From: CAYFWF01 sp964346815
GTDB lineage: Bacteria > Acidobacteriota > Aminicenantia > Aminicenantales > Aminicenantaceae
Direction: 5' to 3'
DNA length: 64,000 nucleotides
Assembly (NCBI GenBank): GCA_964346815.1
Contig: CAYFWF010000050.1
Coordinates: 62,001-126,000 of the forward strand
Made by a program: the position numbers and the translations under genes. Each line of letters starts with the position of its first letter. Within the stretch, counting starts at the first letter, position 1. Below are positions 42,711 through 50,977 of this stretch, piece after piece. The notes beneath the pieces were generated by a model, which had not been told where the DNA came from, searched no databases, and saw only the letters and a list, made by a program, of their open reading frames with translations.

Positions 42711-43256
42711 ATGGCAGACGCGTTTCTTTCAGGCCGCGTATGGGTCCTATCGAATCACGAAGGAACTCTGATCGAGGATATCGACACAGACCAGATTTAT
42801 CACAATGCCCATCTTCATATTACCGATCTCGCAGAGATGGGAAAGTATGCCCTGGGCAACCTGGAGGGATGGCAGGATTTTCCCAGCAAAGCCCGTCCTG
42901 GAGATCTCCTTGTCGCTGGGCGCAATTTTGGTGCGGGCTCATCCCGCCAGCAAGCAGTGGACTGTTTCATTTCTTTAAAGATAGGCGCCGTTCTTTCACC
43001 TTCCTTCGGCGCGATCTACTTCCGGAATGCTGTCAATTCTGGATTTCCGGTCCTGAGGTGCCCGGAGATCAAACAGGTTGTCCAAAGCGGTATCCTCGAG
43101 ACCGGTGATCAGGTGAAACTCTCTCTTCGTTCCGGCGATGCAAAGATCATGAACAAGAATGTCTCCTTTCATGTATTCCCCATGAGCGAGGTCCAATACG
43201 AAATCTATAGCGCAGGGAACCTTTTTAATTATGGGAAAGCGCGAAGCCAAGAATAA
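42711..43256 (+). CDS. LeuD-type hydro-lyase small subunit (second pair)
   Basis: A 181-residue swivel subunit with a 14-residue longer amino end than the first copy (SGRVWVLSNHEGTLIEDIDTD). The specificity loop is DTDQIYHNAHLHITDLAEMG, unlike both YLVY and YTYS types. GRNFGAGSSRQQAVD and YFRNAVNSGFPVLRC are conserved; the usual Cys of NFGCGSS is Ala here. GGAGG at 42697 sets ATG 42711. It overlaps tsaB by 26 nt, so transcription probably runs on. Confidence 0.86.
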   Translation: MADAFLSGRVWVLSNHEGTLIEDIDTDQIYHNAHLHITDLAEMGKYALGNLEGWQDFPSKARPGDLLVAGRNFGAGSSRQQAVDCFISLKIGAVLSPSFGAIYFRNAVNSGFPVLRCPEIKQVVQSGILETGDQVKLSLRSGDAKIMNKNVSFHVFPMSEVQYEIYSAGNLFNYGKARSQE

Positions 43257-43941
43257 CAGAGAGCGGTTTATACTTGCTGTGGACACCACGACCCCCACCG
43301 GGAGTGTGGCCCTCTTGAGAAATACGAGGCTTATTGCAGAATTCAATCAGGATTCCTCGACCACTTTTTCCGAAAGGCTTCTTCCTGCTGTTCAGTTTGT
43401 GCTTCGGTCCAGCGGGATGACGATACAGGATATAGATGGTTACGCTGTCGCTGTCGGCCCTGGTTCTTTTACAGGCATTAGGATAGGTCTGAGTACGATA
43501 AAATCCTTTGCCTATGCCTCAGGAAAGCCGGTTGCCCCCGTCTCTACATTGACAGCTCTGGCCATGAAGCTCATCCATTCCGGTCGGCTGATTTGTCCCC
43601 TTATCGACGCAAGAAAAAGAGAAGTCTATGCGGCTCTGTTTGAATCAAGGCAGGGGGTCCTCAGAGAGATAGTTTCTCAGGGGGCCTACTCTCCTGATGC
43701 GTTTTTTTCCCTTCTTCCCACCCACCGGATCATTCATTTCATAGGGAGCGGCAGGGATATTTTCGCCTCCACTCTCAGAGAATATTTCAGGGACAAGGCC
43801 CGATTTTCTAAAAGATCTCCCTATGTTGCTTATGAGATCGGATTGATCGGGTTCGATTTGTTGAAGAGAAATAAAGGAAAAGACTTTCGAGAAATTGAGC
43901 CGCTGTATCTGCGCAGGTCACAGGCGGAGGAAAAACATTAA
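43231..43941 (+). CDS. tsaB: tRNA threonylcarbamoyladenosine biosynthesis protein TsaB
   Basis: TsaB is the inactive-actin-fold partner of TsaD in making the t6A37 modification of ANN-decoding tRNAs. LAVDTTTPTGSVALL, AVAVGPGSFTGIRIGLSTIK and PLIDARKREVYAALF are signature stretches. The 236-residue length is normal. ATG 43231 overlaps the preceding hydro-lyase by 26 nt; no nearer start exists before the conserved VDTT. rimI follows, a very common pairing. Confidence 0.92.
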   Translation: MGKREAKNNRERFILAVDTTTPTGSVALLRNTRLIAEFNQDSSTTFSERLLPAVQFVLRSSGMTIQDIDGYAVAVGPGSFTGIRIGLSTIKSFAYASGKPVAPVSTLTALAMKLIHSGRLICPLIDARKREVYAALFESRQGVLREIVSQGAYSPDAFFSLLPTHRIIHFIGSGRDIFASTLREYFRDKARFSKRSPYVAYEIGLIGFDLLKRNKGKDFREIEPLYLRRSQAEEKH

Positions 43942-43963
43942 ACATTCAAAACTTCCTCAAGAA

Positions 43964-44416
43964 TTGTGTTTGTTGAGAAGGATGAAGGATGAAGACTTGC
44001 CCTTTGTCCTTGAGATTGAAAATCTTTCCTATCCCAATCCTTGGCAGCTCTCGACATTCAAGGGCGAGATAGACAATAAACCCCTCTCTAATCCTTACGT
44101 GGTCATTTTCAAACCGCTGAACAGAATCATTGGTTATGTGATCTATTGGCATATCCAGAATGAAGTTCAGATCAGCAACATCGCAATAAGCCCTGACTAC
44201 AGACAGATGGGAGTTGGAGAAGCTGTGCTGAAAGAGATCCTTCACGAAGTGAGCCTCAAGGGAGCCGAGTTTATTTTTCTGGAAGTGAGACCATCGAATC
44301 ATGCAGCTCGTTCTTTGTATAGCAAGCTGGGTTTCACGATATTGGGATTGAGAAAAGGATATTACCGGAATCCTGCTGAAGATGCAATTGTCATGGGATT
44401 GAGCCTCTCTCAATAA
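43964..44416 (+). CDS. rimI: RimI-like ribosomal protein/N-alpha-acetyltransferase (GNAT)
   Basis: GNAT acetyltransferase of about 150 residues: LRRMKDEDLPFVLEIENLSYPNPW, acetyl-CoA loop ISPDYRQMGVGEAVLKEIL (Q/R-x2-G-x-G/A) and EVRPSNHAARSLYSKLGF. RimI acetylates the amino end of ribosomal protein S18. The start is uncertain: TTG 43964 keeps the first beta strand, TTG 43895 would overlap tsaB, and ATG 43982 would cut the strand. Its end overlaps convergent truA by 7 nt. Confidence 0.88.
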   Translation: MCLLRRMKDEDLPFVLEIENLSYPNPWQLSTFKGEIDNKPLSNPYVVIFKPLNRIIGYVIYWHIQNEVQISNIAISPDYRQMGVGEAVLKEILHEVSLKGAEFIFLEVRPSNHAARSLYSKLGFTILGLRKGYYRNPAEDAIVMGLSLSQ

Positions 44417-45141
44417 TTCACCCTGATCAAGCATAGGCCTTGAGCAGGCGCTGTGGGGCTGGCGAGACTTCGTTTGCCCTCTCTAAAAAGTTCGCCGACG
44501 ATTTCCGGCGGCCATTTTCCTCTACCTATTTCTAGAAGAGTTCCGACCATCGTCCTCACCATATACCTGAGAAACCCGTTTGCCTCGACCTCGTAGATGA
44601 TTTCCTTCCCTTTCTTACGGATCTCTGAGCGTAGAACATGTCTAACCGGATAAAGATGCCTGTTTGATGAGAAGGGGGTAAAATCCGCTTCTCTAACGAA
44701 GAGCCTGGCGGCAGATTTCATTTTATCCGCATCCAACGGTGAGGGCCAACACAGAACATAGCGAAGAATAAAAGGGCTGATATCCGAAGTGTTGTTGATT
44801 CTATACTGGTAAACCTTTGTTACTGCCATTTTTCTTGCATGGAAGTTTTGATCGGCCTTGTGGATGGAAAGGATACGGATGTCTTTGGGAAGGAGAGAGT
44901 TGAACGCTTTCAATAATTCTCTTTCGCTCAATGAGGTGTCCGCCTTGAAGTGAGCCACCTGTGCAAGGGCATGAACACCAGCATCTGTCCGGCCGGCCCC
45001 TATGACGGGAAGGTTCTTCTTGGTGATCTGGGTGAGGGCTTTTTCCAGGCATCCCTGAATGGTTTTTTTATTCGGCTGTCTTTGCCACCCGGAATAATCG
45101 GTTCCATCATAGCAAAGAGTGATTCTGTAGTTTTGCGTCAT
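44410..45141 (-). CDS. truA: tRNA pseudouridine(38-40) synthase
   Basis: TruA isomerises uridines 38-40 in the anticodon arm. The catalytic Asp lies in GAGRTDAGVHALAQVAHF; YDGTDYSGWQRQPNKKTIQG, ARKMAVTKVYQYRI and EANGFLRYMVRTMVGTLLEIG are conserved. The 243 residues are full length. It sits alone on the minus strand. Confidence 0.95.
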   Translation of the reverse strand: MTQNYRITLCYDGTDYSGWQRQPNKKTIQGCLEKALTQITKKNLPVIGAGRTDAGVHALAQVAHFKADTSLSERELLKAFNSLLPKDIRILSIHKADQNFHARKMAVTKVYQYRINNTSDISPFILRYVLCWPSPLDADKMKSAARLFVREADFTPFSSNRHLYPVRHVLRSEIRKKGKEIIYEVEANGFLRYMVRTMVGTLLEIGRGKWPPEIVGELFREGKRSLASPTAPAQGLCLIRVNY

Positions 45142-45265
45142 GTCTTCACTTTTAGTATCCAGAATATTGTGTTTTTATTCAAGGGATATCGACGGCACGC
45201 ACTGGGGACCACTGCCCGGACAATATCAACGTATTCTTAGTACCGGGTGAGCAGGAAAGAAACAG

Positions 45266-45285
45266 TTGACCTCTTCGAAGGACAA
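45266..45285. promoter_or_regulatory. Imperfect inverted repeat, possible activator site
   Basis: TTGACC-N8-GGACAA (one mismatch) centred about 75 bp before the predicted sigma-54 transcription start. Distance suits an enhancer-binding protein, but the assignment rests on position only. A hairpin CTGGGG-GTGT-CCCCAG also lies between it and the promoter (about 45299-45314). Confidence 0.35.
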
Positions 45286-45322
45286 AATTCTCTACGATTC
45301 TGGGGGTGTCCCCAGCTAGTAT

Positions 45323-45339
45323 TTGGCACATACTTTGCA
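45323..45339 (+). promoter_or_regulatory. Sigma-54 (-24/-12) promoter
   Basis: TTGGCACATACTTTGCA matches the RpoN consensus (TGGCAC, then TTGCA) with exactly 10 nt between the invariant GG and GC. Predicted start near 45350, 64 nt before the ATG at 45414, which has its own AAAGGAGG. Confidence 0.7.
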
Positions 45340-45413
45340 AAAGCTGGAAGTGCTGTGTGCGTGTTCCATGCAAAACATGTATTCCTGTAAATCGAGAAAA
45401 AAAGGAGGAACCT

Positions 45414-46127
45414 ATGATCGGCGTCTGCAAGAATTCCGCTCTTTTATGTTTATGTCTCTTGGTTCTGGTGCCTTCGGCGCACTCTGAGGAGAGGTTTCAA
45501 GTAAATGTGAGTTTCAATCCCGCTTTTCCCATAAATGAATTCAGAGAGAACGTGAGCAACGTTGCTCTTGGAGGCTCGGGAGATTTCATTTACAACCTCA
45601 AAGGCTCCCCTTTCTCTGTAGGCGCCTCGTTCGGTTTGATGGTCTATGGAAGTGAATCGAGAAAGGAATGGTTCAGCGCTGATATTCCGGAAGTGGCCGT
45701 CAGTGTTACGACAAGAAACAATATTTTTTCGAGCCATTTTTTATTACGCCTTCAACCTCCAAGAGGAAAGATCAGACCGTATCTGGATGGTTTGATGGGA
45801 TTCAACTACCTATGGACCGAAACGGGTGTGTATGATACGGATGGATTCCATCAGGAGATCGCAAGCGATGTCAATTTCAGCGATTGGACCTGGAGCCTTG
45901 GGATCGGCGGCGGCTTGATGTTGCCTATTTATGAGAGAAGGAGCGAGAAAAAATCCGGTATATTTTCCCTTTTTTTTGATCTGAACGCTCGCTATTTAAA
46001 AGGGGGGAAAGCAGAATACATGAAGGAAGGTTCTATCGTTACGGTGAACGAACGTGTGATCTATCATATCGATGAATCATCCACCGACCTGTTTGTCCTT
46101 CGTGCCGGGTTAACCTTCGCATTTTGA
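45414..46127 (+). CDS. Outer membrane beta-barrel protein of unknown function
   Basis: A 237-residue protein with a signal peptide (residues 1-24, ending SAHS), then alternating beta strands and a final strand ending in Phe (LRAGLTFAF), as in 8-stranded OmpA/OmpW-like barrels. YLDGLMGFNYLWTETGVYDT and WTWSLGIGGGLMLPI are typical barrel strands. AAAGGAGG precedes ATG 45414. It appears to be a single-gene unit controlled by the sigma-54 promoter upstream. No specific family is recognised. Confidence 0.75.
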   Translation: MIGVCKNSALLCLCLLVLVPSAHSEERFQVNVSFNPAFPINEFRENVSNVALGGSGDFIYNLKGSPFSVGASFGLMVYGSESRKEWFSADIPEVAVSVTTRNNIFSSHFLLRLQPPRGKIRPYLDGLMGFNYLWTETGVYDTDGFHQEIASDVNFSDWTWSLGIGGGLMLPIYERRSEKKSGIFSLFFDLNARYLKGGKAEYMKEGSIVTVNERVIYHIDESSTDLFVLRAGLTFAF

Positions 46128-46183
46128 GGCAATAACACGAACGTTGAGTCCAGTCCTTTTTCGATCTGAAGAACCGCTGTCTG

Positions 46184-46657
46184 TCATGAAGCGAGAGGGT
46201 GAAATTCTTTGAGAGCCGCCTCCACGGCTTTTTCGGCAGTTTCGACCTGTATCACTCCTTGGATGTCCCAGGTTCCGATTCCGATGACTCTTTTTTGATA
46301 AATGCTCCCATAGGCGATTTCTGTCAGGGTGCCGAATTGTCCATCTACAGCGATCAGAACATCGACGTTCATCGCCACCAGAGAATTCCGGCAGTAGCCT
46401 ATTCCCGTTGCGATCGGGATGTCGATGTATGGATTGGCGTCCTGGAGAGAGGTTCCTGGAAGGATACCAATGGTCAGGCCGCCTTCTTTTTTTGCTCCCC
46501 TGGCAGCGGCTTCCATGACCCCGCTCAAGCCCCCACAGACCAGGATAGCCCGCTTTTCAGCAATGAGCCTTCCCACCTCGTAGGCGATCTTTCGAAATTT
46601 TGAGTCCGCGGTTGCTCCTCCGATCACTCCTATGCGTAATTTTTTTTGTTCATCCAT
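46184..46657 (-). CDS. TIGR00725/LOG-like nucleotide-binding protein
   Basis: The 157-residue Rossmann-like protein has RIGVIGGATAD, ILVCGGLSGVMEAAARGAKKEGG and AVDGQFGTLTEIAYG, the spacing of TIGR00725 proteins, relatives of LOG cytokinin-activating phosphoribohydrolases. The LOG motif PGGxGTxxE reads DGQFGTLTE here, so LOG chemistry is doubtful. AAAGGA precedes ATG 46657. It stands alone; 271 bp without a gene follow upstream. Confidence 0.82.
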   Translation of the reverse strand: MDEQKKLRIGVIGGATADSKFRKIAYEVGRLIAEKRAILVCGGLSGVMEAAARGAKKEGGLTIGILPGTSLQDANPYIDIPIATGIGYCRNSLVAMNVDVLIAVDGQFGTLTEIAYGSIYQKRVIGIGTWDIQGVIQVETAEKAVEAALKEFHPLAS

Positions 46658-46928
46658 CGAGATTCATCCTTTCCTCACTCGTTTAAACGAAAAATCCACT
46701 CGAATTTTCTCTTATTCTAACATATCTCTTAAATAACGAAGTTTGGTTTTCTTTTTCTTGTGAAAGCTTCCTTGCTTTCTTCGGAAAAGATGCTTTCTCT
46801 CGGTTCCTTAAGAGTGCCCTCCGGTTCAGGAGATCGTTCTTGTTCAATGATGCCGCTTGACCGGATCCGATTCCATACGGTTGAACCCGCGGTCCAAATC
46901 CTATAAAATCTCTTTCGGAGACCGCTCG

Positions 46929-48884
46929 ATGAGGAAGAAAGGGAAGTACTTTTTCCTGTTTTTGGCCTTGTTCCTATCGGTTTGCTCCAGGCAATCTCGT
47001 CAAGAGCTGAAAATATTACGGCTGATCGACAATCTGACCGAAGAAAATATCCTCCTCAGTCCTTTGGAGGATGCCCTGGAGGAGTCCCTGGATGCACGGA
47101 TCTCCTTTCCCGTACGATCTCAGCCTTTAAACGACCTGGGTTCTGGAGAAAATCCCTTCGGGATAAAGAGAAAAATCAGGTTGGGAGGGACGGATAGGAA
47201 CATCCTTTTTAGTCCGCCAAAGACAGAGATCAGCTGGAGGATCAAGCCTCGAAGACCAGCGGTCCTGGAGTTTGGGATTGGCACGGTGAAAGGAGAGGAT
47301 CCCAAAGAGAACCGGGATGGCATGGATGAAGAAAACAGGGGTACAACCTTTATGGTAGCTCTTGAAACAGGAGAGAAGAGGAAATTACTTTTTCAAAAAT
47401 ATCTTTCTTCACCAGAGGAAGAAGAGTCACCAGTTTTTTCTTGGCAGAGGATAGAATTGCCACATATCCTTGAGCCGGCGAATCTCTTGTTTGTTACAGA
47501 GGGAGATAGGAGAAATCATTCCTTCTGGTCGAATCCCGTCGTGTACAGGAGACTGTCGGAGGCTCAAAATGTCATCCTTATTTCTATTGATACCCTCAGG
47601 GCTGACCATCTGGGTTGCTACGGATACCGGAGGGAGACAAGCCCTCAAATCGATGCTCTTGCTCTGGACGGAGTGACATTCCTGAATACATATGCTTCCT
47701 CCCCGTGGACGCTTCCCTCCCACGTTTCCCTTCTCACCTCTCTTCATGGGGTTCATCACCAGGTTTACTATGATGATGAATCCATGGATCCTTCCTTGGT
47801 TACACTCGCCGATGTTTTGAGGCAGAACCAGTTGTATTGCGCGGCTCTGACAGGAGGGGGATTTGTAAGTTCAGTCTATGGATTCTCCAAAGGATTTGAT
47901 ACTTACAGCAATGATGCGGGAGGAGTTTTTCGCCAGGATTCCGCTGAGCATCTGTTCCATCTCGTCTCGGAATGGCTCGATATCCACAAGGATAAAGGCT
48001 TCTTTCTGTTTCTGCATACTTATCAGCCTCATAATCCCTATGCCTGTCCTTACCCTCACAAAACGATGTTCGTACAAGAAGGCGCGAAGTGGAGGCATCT
48101 CGATCTCCTGAGTTTTCTTGGAGGAAAAGCTGGGATTTTCAAGGCTCTCACAGAGGAAGAACGCCGGAACGTGGTCGGTCTTTATGACGGCGAGATCCGG
48201 TATACTGACCAGAAGTTTATCGGGCCCCTGATTCAGAAATTGAAAAATTTAGGCATCTATGATCAGTCCTTGGTCGTGTTCACCAGCGATCACGGCGAAG
48301 AATTTTATGAGCATCAAGGCTGGGGTCACGGGCATAGCCTTTTTGATGAGTCCCTGAAAGTTCCCCTGATAATCAAATTCCCGGAGTCTAGATACAGGGG
48401 AAAAAAGATCTCCAATTTTGTCTCCCTCGTGGACATTTTTCCTACAATCTTGGAGGAGATGGAAATCCGTTGCGATGACCTGGAGATGGATGGAAAAAGC
48501 CTTTTTCCTGTTATCAGAGGACGAGAAAAAGAAGACAGGACGTTCCTTGCAGATATTGCTTCCAATGTTCTTGATTCGCATATTCCCCGAAAAATCTCTA
48601 TGAACAAGGGGAGAGAGAAACTCATCCTCAATCAGAGATTCAGAAAAGAGAAGCTTGAATTTTTTCTCGCCGAACCTCCTGTCCTGATTCCCGTGGAGGT
48701 TTATGATTTGATCCAGGACCCCGGAGAGAAAAAAAACATCGCCGGCATGAGATCTGAACTGGCGAACCGGATCATCCGAGACATCGATCAGATTTACAAG
48801 GAAGCAAAAAAAAGGAGTACCGGAAAACTGAAGTTGAGCAACGAACTCAGGAAACAATTGGAGGCCTTGGGCTATATCAGATAG
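46929..48884 (+). CDS. Alkaline phosphatase superfamily ('sulfatase') protein with Thr nucleophile position
   Basis: A 651-residue exported protein with a hydrophobic amino end and Cys near residue 19 (a weak lipobox, LSVC). Residues about 215-560 are a sulfatase-fold domain: metal loop ISIDTLRADHLGCYGY, then TLPSHVSLLTS, and FTSDHGEEFYEHQGWGHGHS. In true sulfatases the second motif is C/S-x-P-S-R with Cys/Ser converted to formylglycine; here it is Thr261-Leu-Pro-Ser-His265, so a phospho-transferase or phosphodiesterase role, as in Thr-nucleophile relatives (EptA, LtaS), is as likely. It is unusual in having an extra N-terminal beta domain. ATG 46929 is preferred over an upstream in-frame ATG or GTG. 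Confidence 0.8.
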   Translation: MRKKGKYFFLFLALFLSVCSRQSRQELKILRLIDNLTEENILLSPLEDALEESLDARISFPVRSQPLNDLGSGENPFGIKRKIRLGGTDRNILFSPPKTEISWRIKPRRPAVLEFGIGTVKGEDPKENRDGMDEENRGTTFMVALETGEKRKLLFQKYLSSPEEEESPVFSWQRIELPHILEPANLLFVTEGDRRNHSFWSNPVVYRRLSEAQNVILISIDTLRADHLGCYGYRRETSPQIDALALDGVTFLNTYASSPWTLPSHVSLLTSLHGVHHQVYYDDESMDPSLVTLADVLRQNQLYCAALTGGGFVSSVYGFSKGFDTYSNDAGGVFRQDSAEHLFHLVSEWLDIHKDKGFFLFLHTYQPHNPYACPYPHKTMFVQEGAKWRHLDLLSFLGGKAGIFKALTEEERRNVVGLYDGEIRYTDQKFIGPLIQKLKNLGIYDQSLVVFTSDHGEEFYEHQGWGHGHSLFDESLKVPLIIKFPESRYRGKKISNFVSLVDIFPTILEEMEIRCDDLEMDGKSLFPVIRGREKEDRTFLADIASNVLDSHIPRKISMNKGREKLILNQRFRKEKLEFFLAEPPVLIPVEVYDLIQDPGEKKNIAGMRSELANRIIRDIDQIYKEAKKRSTGKLKLSNELRKQLEALGYIR

Positions 48885-48977
48885 ATACGAAGAATTTTTT
48901 TACATGGAAGGAAGTTTGACCGGACTTCATCATTTTCTTTAAAATATTGAACTGAAAAACAATCGAGGGAAAGAAAG

Positions 48978-49184
48978 ATGCCGGAATTTTTTGAGATCAA
49001 GTGCATGAAAAAAGAAGACCAGAAAAAAATATCAGAAGAAATAGAGAAAAGAATCAAACTCAAGATGCGAGATGGGATTTTCACAGATAGAGAACTCAGG
49101 GAAATCGAACAGATGGAGCTGCGACCGCTGCCGGATATTCAGGATGTGCAGAGCGTTTATGAAGAACTTGAGTTTGAGGAATGA
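48978..49184 (+). CDS. Small charged hypothetical protein
   Basis: 68 residues, helical and strongly charged (KKEDQKKISEEIEKRIKLKM, then an acidic tail). It precedes the glycosyltransferase block by 30 bp in the same direction and may be its first gene. GAAAGAAAG precedes ATG 48978. No family recognised. Confidence 0.55.
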   Translation: MPEFFEIKCMKKEDQKKISEEIEKRIKLKMRDGIFTDRELREIEQMELRPLPDIQDVQSVYEELEFEE

Positions 49185-49214
49185 TCCAGAGGCCATTTCT
49201 TCCAGGAGGGGCAA

Positions 49215-49805
49215 ATGACGGACGAAAAAAAAGCCCGGGATAACGATATTATCATTGACTATGACAATATCGATGTAGCTGAGATCATGGAACAAATCAG
49301 AAAAAAAATTGCTGATCAGCCCAAAAAGCCAGAGCCTGAAGAGTTTATCCCTTCAGAATATTCAGCAACGCCCGGTGCTGCCGTTCCCCGAAATGAGGAA
49401 ACTCCGGGGAAAAAAGGGAGAATAAAAAATTTGGCGTTGAAACTCATGCGGCCATTCTTTCCCATTATTAAATTTCTTGTGCTGCCCGTCCATCAAGAAT
49501 TGAGGGATACTATTCAAAATCTGTATGAGACGAACAAACGCCTGGATAATTTGGAGAAAAAAATTGACCGCAATTTTTCTCGAATACATGAGGAATTTCA
49601 AGCCGTGAACAGAAGACTAAAGGAGTTGAACCGGATCAGAGAATACGTCAAACTCCTTCATAACCTTTCCCATAATGTGGTGGTGGAACTGACAAAATTG
49701 AAGATTGAGGAAGAAAGATTGAAGGTCACCACGCGGATATTGGAGAAGGACTTCGAGTTTTTAGGACAGCGGGAAAAAGCCCTGGAGAAAAAAGTGTTCG
49801 AATGA
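49215..49805 (+). CDS. Coiled-coil protein heading the glycosyltransferase block
   Basis: A 196-residue protein: an N-terminal IDYDNIDVAEIMEQIRKKI peptide like those that begin many polysaccharide-cluster methyl- and glycosyltransferases, a Pro-rich linker (50-75), a hydrophobic segment (about 84-97) and a long coiled coil (105-196). AGGAGGGG precedes ATG 49215. It overlaps the first glycosyltransferase by ATGA. Likely a scaffold or membrane tether for the transferases; that is inference. Confidence 0.62.
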   Translation: MTDEKKARDNDIIIDYDNIDVAEIMEQIRKKIADQPKKPEPEEFIPSEYSATPGAAVPRNEETPGKKGRIKNLALKLMRPFFPIIKFLVLPVHQELRDTIQNLYETNKRLDNLEKKIDRNFSRIHEEFQAVNRRLKELNRIREYVKLLHNLSHNVVVELTKLKIEEERLKVTTRILEKDFEFLGQREKALEKKVFE

Positions 49806-50977
49806 AACTCGCTTTTGTTATCCAGAGATACGGTTTGGAGATCAACGGAGGGGCTGAACTGCACTGTCGATGGATCGCCGAACATATGAAGAAATATCAC
49901 GAGGTCGAAGTGTTAACCACCCGTGCCTTTGATTATGTCACGTGGAAGAACCACTATCCAGAAGGGGAAGAATTCCTTAATGGGATTCCGGTCAAGAGAT
50001 TTTCTGTTGCGCGCCCCAGGAATCCCGAAAGATTCGGACGAATACAGAACAGCATTCTAGAGAACGAACACCTTCTCGAGGACGAGCTGAATTGGCTTGA
50101 GGAAGAAGGCCCTCTAGCTCCCTCTTTGATCGACTATATCCACAGCCACCAAGATGATTACGACTATTTTCTCTTTTTCAGCTACAGGTATTATCATTCT
50201 TATTGGGGAATCCAAACACTGCCTCATAAGAGTATTCTGGTCCCTACGGCAGAGCATGATCCGGTCATTCATCTCCACATATTTAAGGAATTGTTCAAAA
50301 AGCCTCGAGCTTTGGTTTACAATTCTGTTGAAGAGAGAAGGATGATCAACACGCTGTTTCGAAATGAGAATATTACAGGAGACGTTGTGGGCGTGGGAAC
50401 TGAAATCCCTCTCTCGTATTCCTCCGAGAATTTTCGTCAAACATTTGGTCTCAATGGGAACTATGTCATCTACATAGGGAGAATCGATGAGAATAAGGGT
50501 TGTGTTCAGCTTTTCAATTATTTCCAGCAGTTTAAAAAAGACGAATCTGTGGATGTGAAGCTGGTTCTCGTCGGAAGCAGCAAACTGAACATCCCTTCTC
50601 ATCCGGATATTGTCTATCTAGGATTCTTGTCCGAGGAGGACAAATTCTCTGGATTGGATGGTTCTCTGGCCCTGATGATGCCCTCTTTTTACGAGAGCCT
50701 CTCCATGGTTACGCTCGAAGCATGGGCCCTCGGGAAGCCCGTCCTCGCCAACGCGCAGTGCAATGTTTTAAAAGGCCAATGTCTGAGAAGCAAAGCTGGG
50801 CTGTTTTACCAGAATTATGCAGAATTCCATGAAGCCTTTAAGCTTCTTCTCCGATTGCAACGCCTGCGCGAAGCGATGGGGAGAAATGGAAAGCAGTATT
50901 TCCAGGATAACTACACATGGGAAGTCATAGAAGGAAAATATCTTTCCCTCCTTGACAGACTGGAAAAGGACAGTTAA
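49802..50977 (+). CDS. GT4-type glycosyltransferase (type A, first copy)
   Basis: A 391-residue GT-B glycosyltransferase: FVIQRYGLEINGGAELHCR (N-terminal Gly-rich acceptor loop), YIGRIDENKGC and the E-x7-E motif in FYESLSMVTLEAWALGKPV. Closest relative in the window is the gene at 53105. Donor and acceptor sugars are unknown. It overlaps the coiled-coil gene (ATGA) and the next transferase (TAATG). Confidence 0.88.
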   Translation: MKLAFVIQRYGLEINGGAELHCRWIAEHMKKYHEVEVLTTRAFDYVTWKNHYPEGEEFLNGIPVKRFSVARPRNPERFGRIQNSILENEHLLEDELNWLEEEGPLAPSLIDYIHSHQDDYDYFLFFSYRYYHSYWGIQTLPHKSILVPTAEHDPVIHLHIFKELFKKPRALVYNSVEERRMINTLFRNENITGDVVGVGTEIPLSYSSENFRQTFGLNGNYVIYIGRIDENKGCVQLFNYFQQFKKDESVDVKLVLVGSSKLNIPSHPDIVYLGFLSEEDKFSGLDGSLALMMPSFYESLSMVTLEAWALGKPVLANAQCNVLKGQCLRSKAGLFYQNYAEFHEAFKLLLRLQRLREAMGRNGKQYFQDNYTWEVIEGKYLSLLDRLEKDS

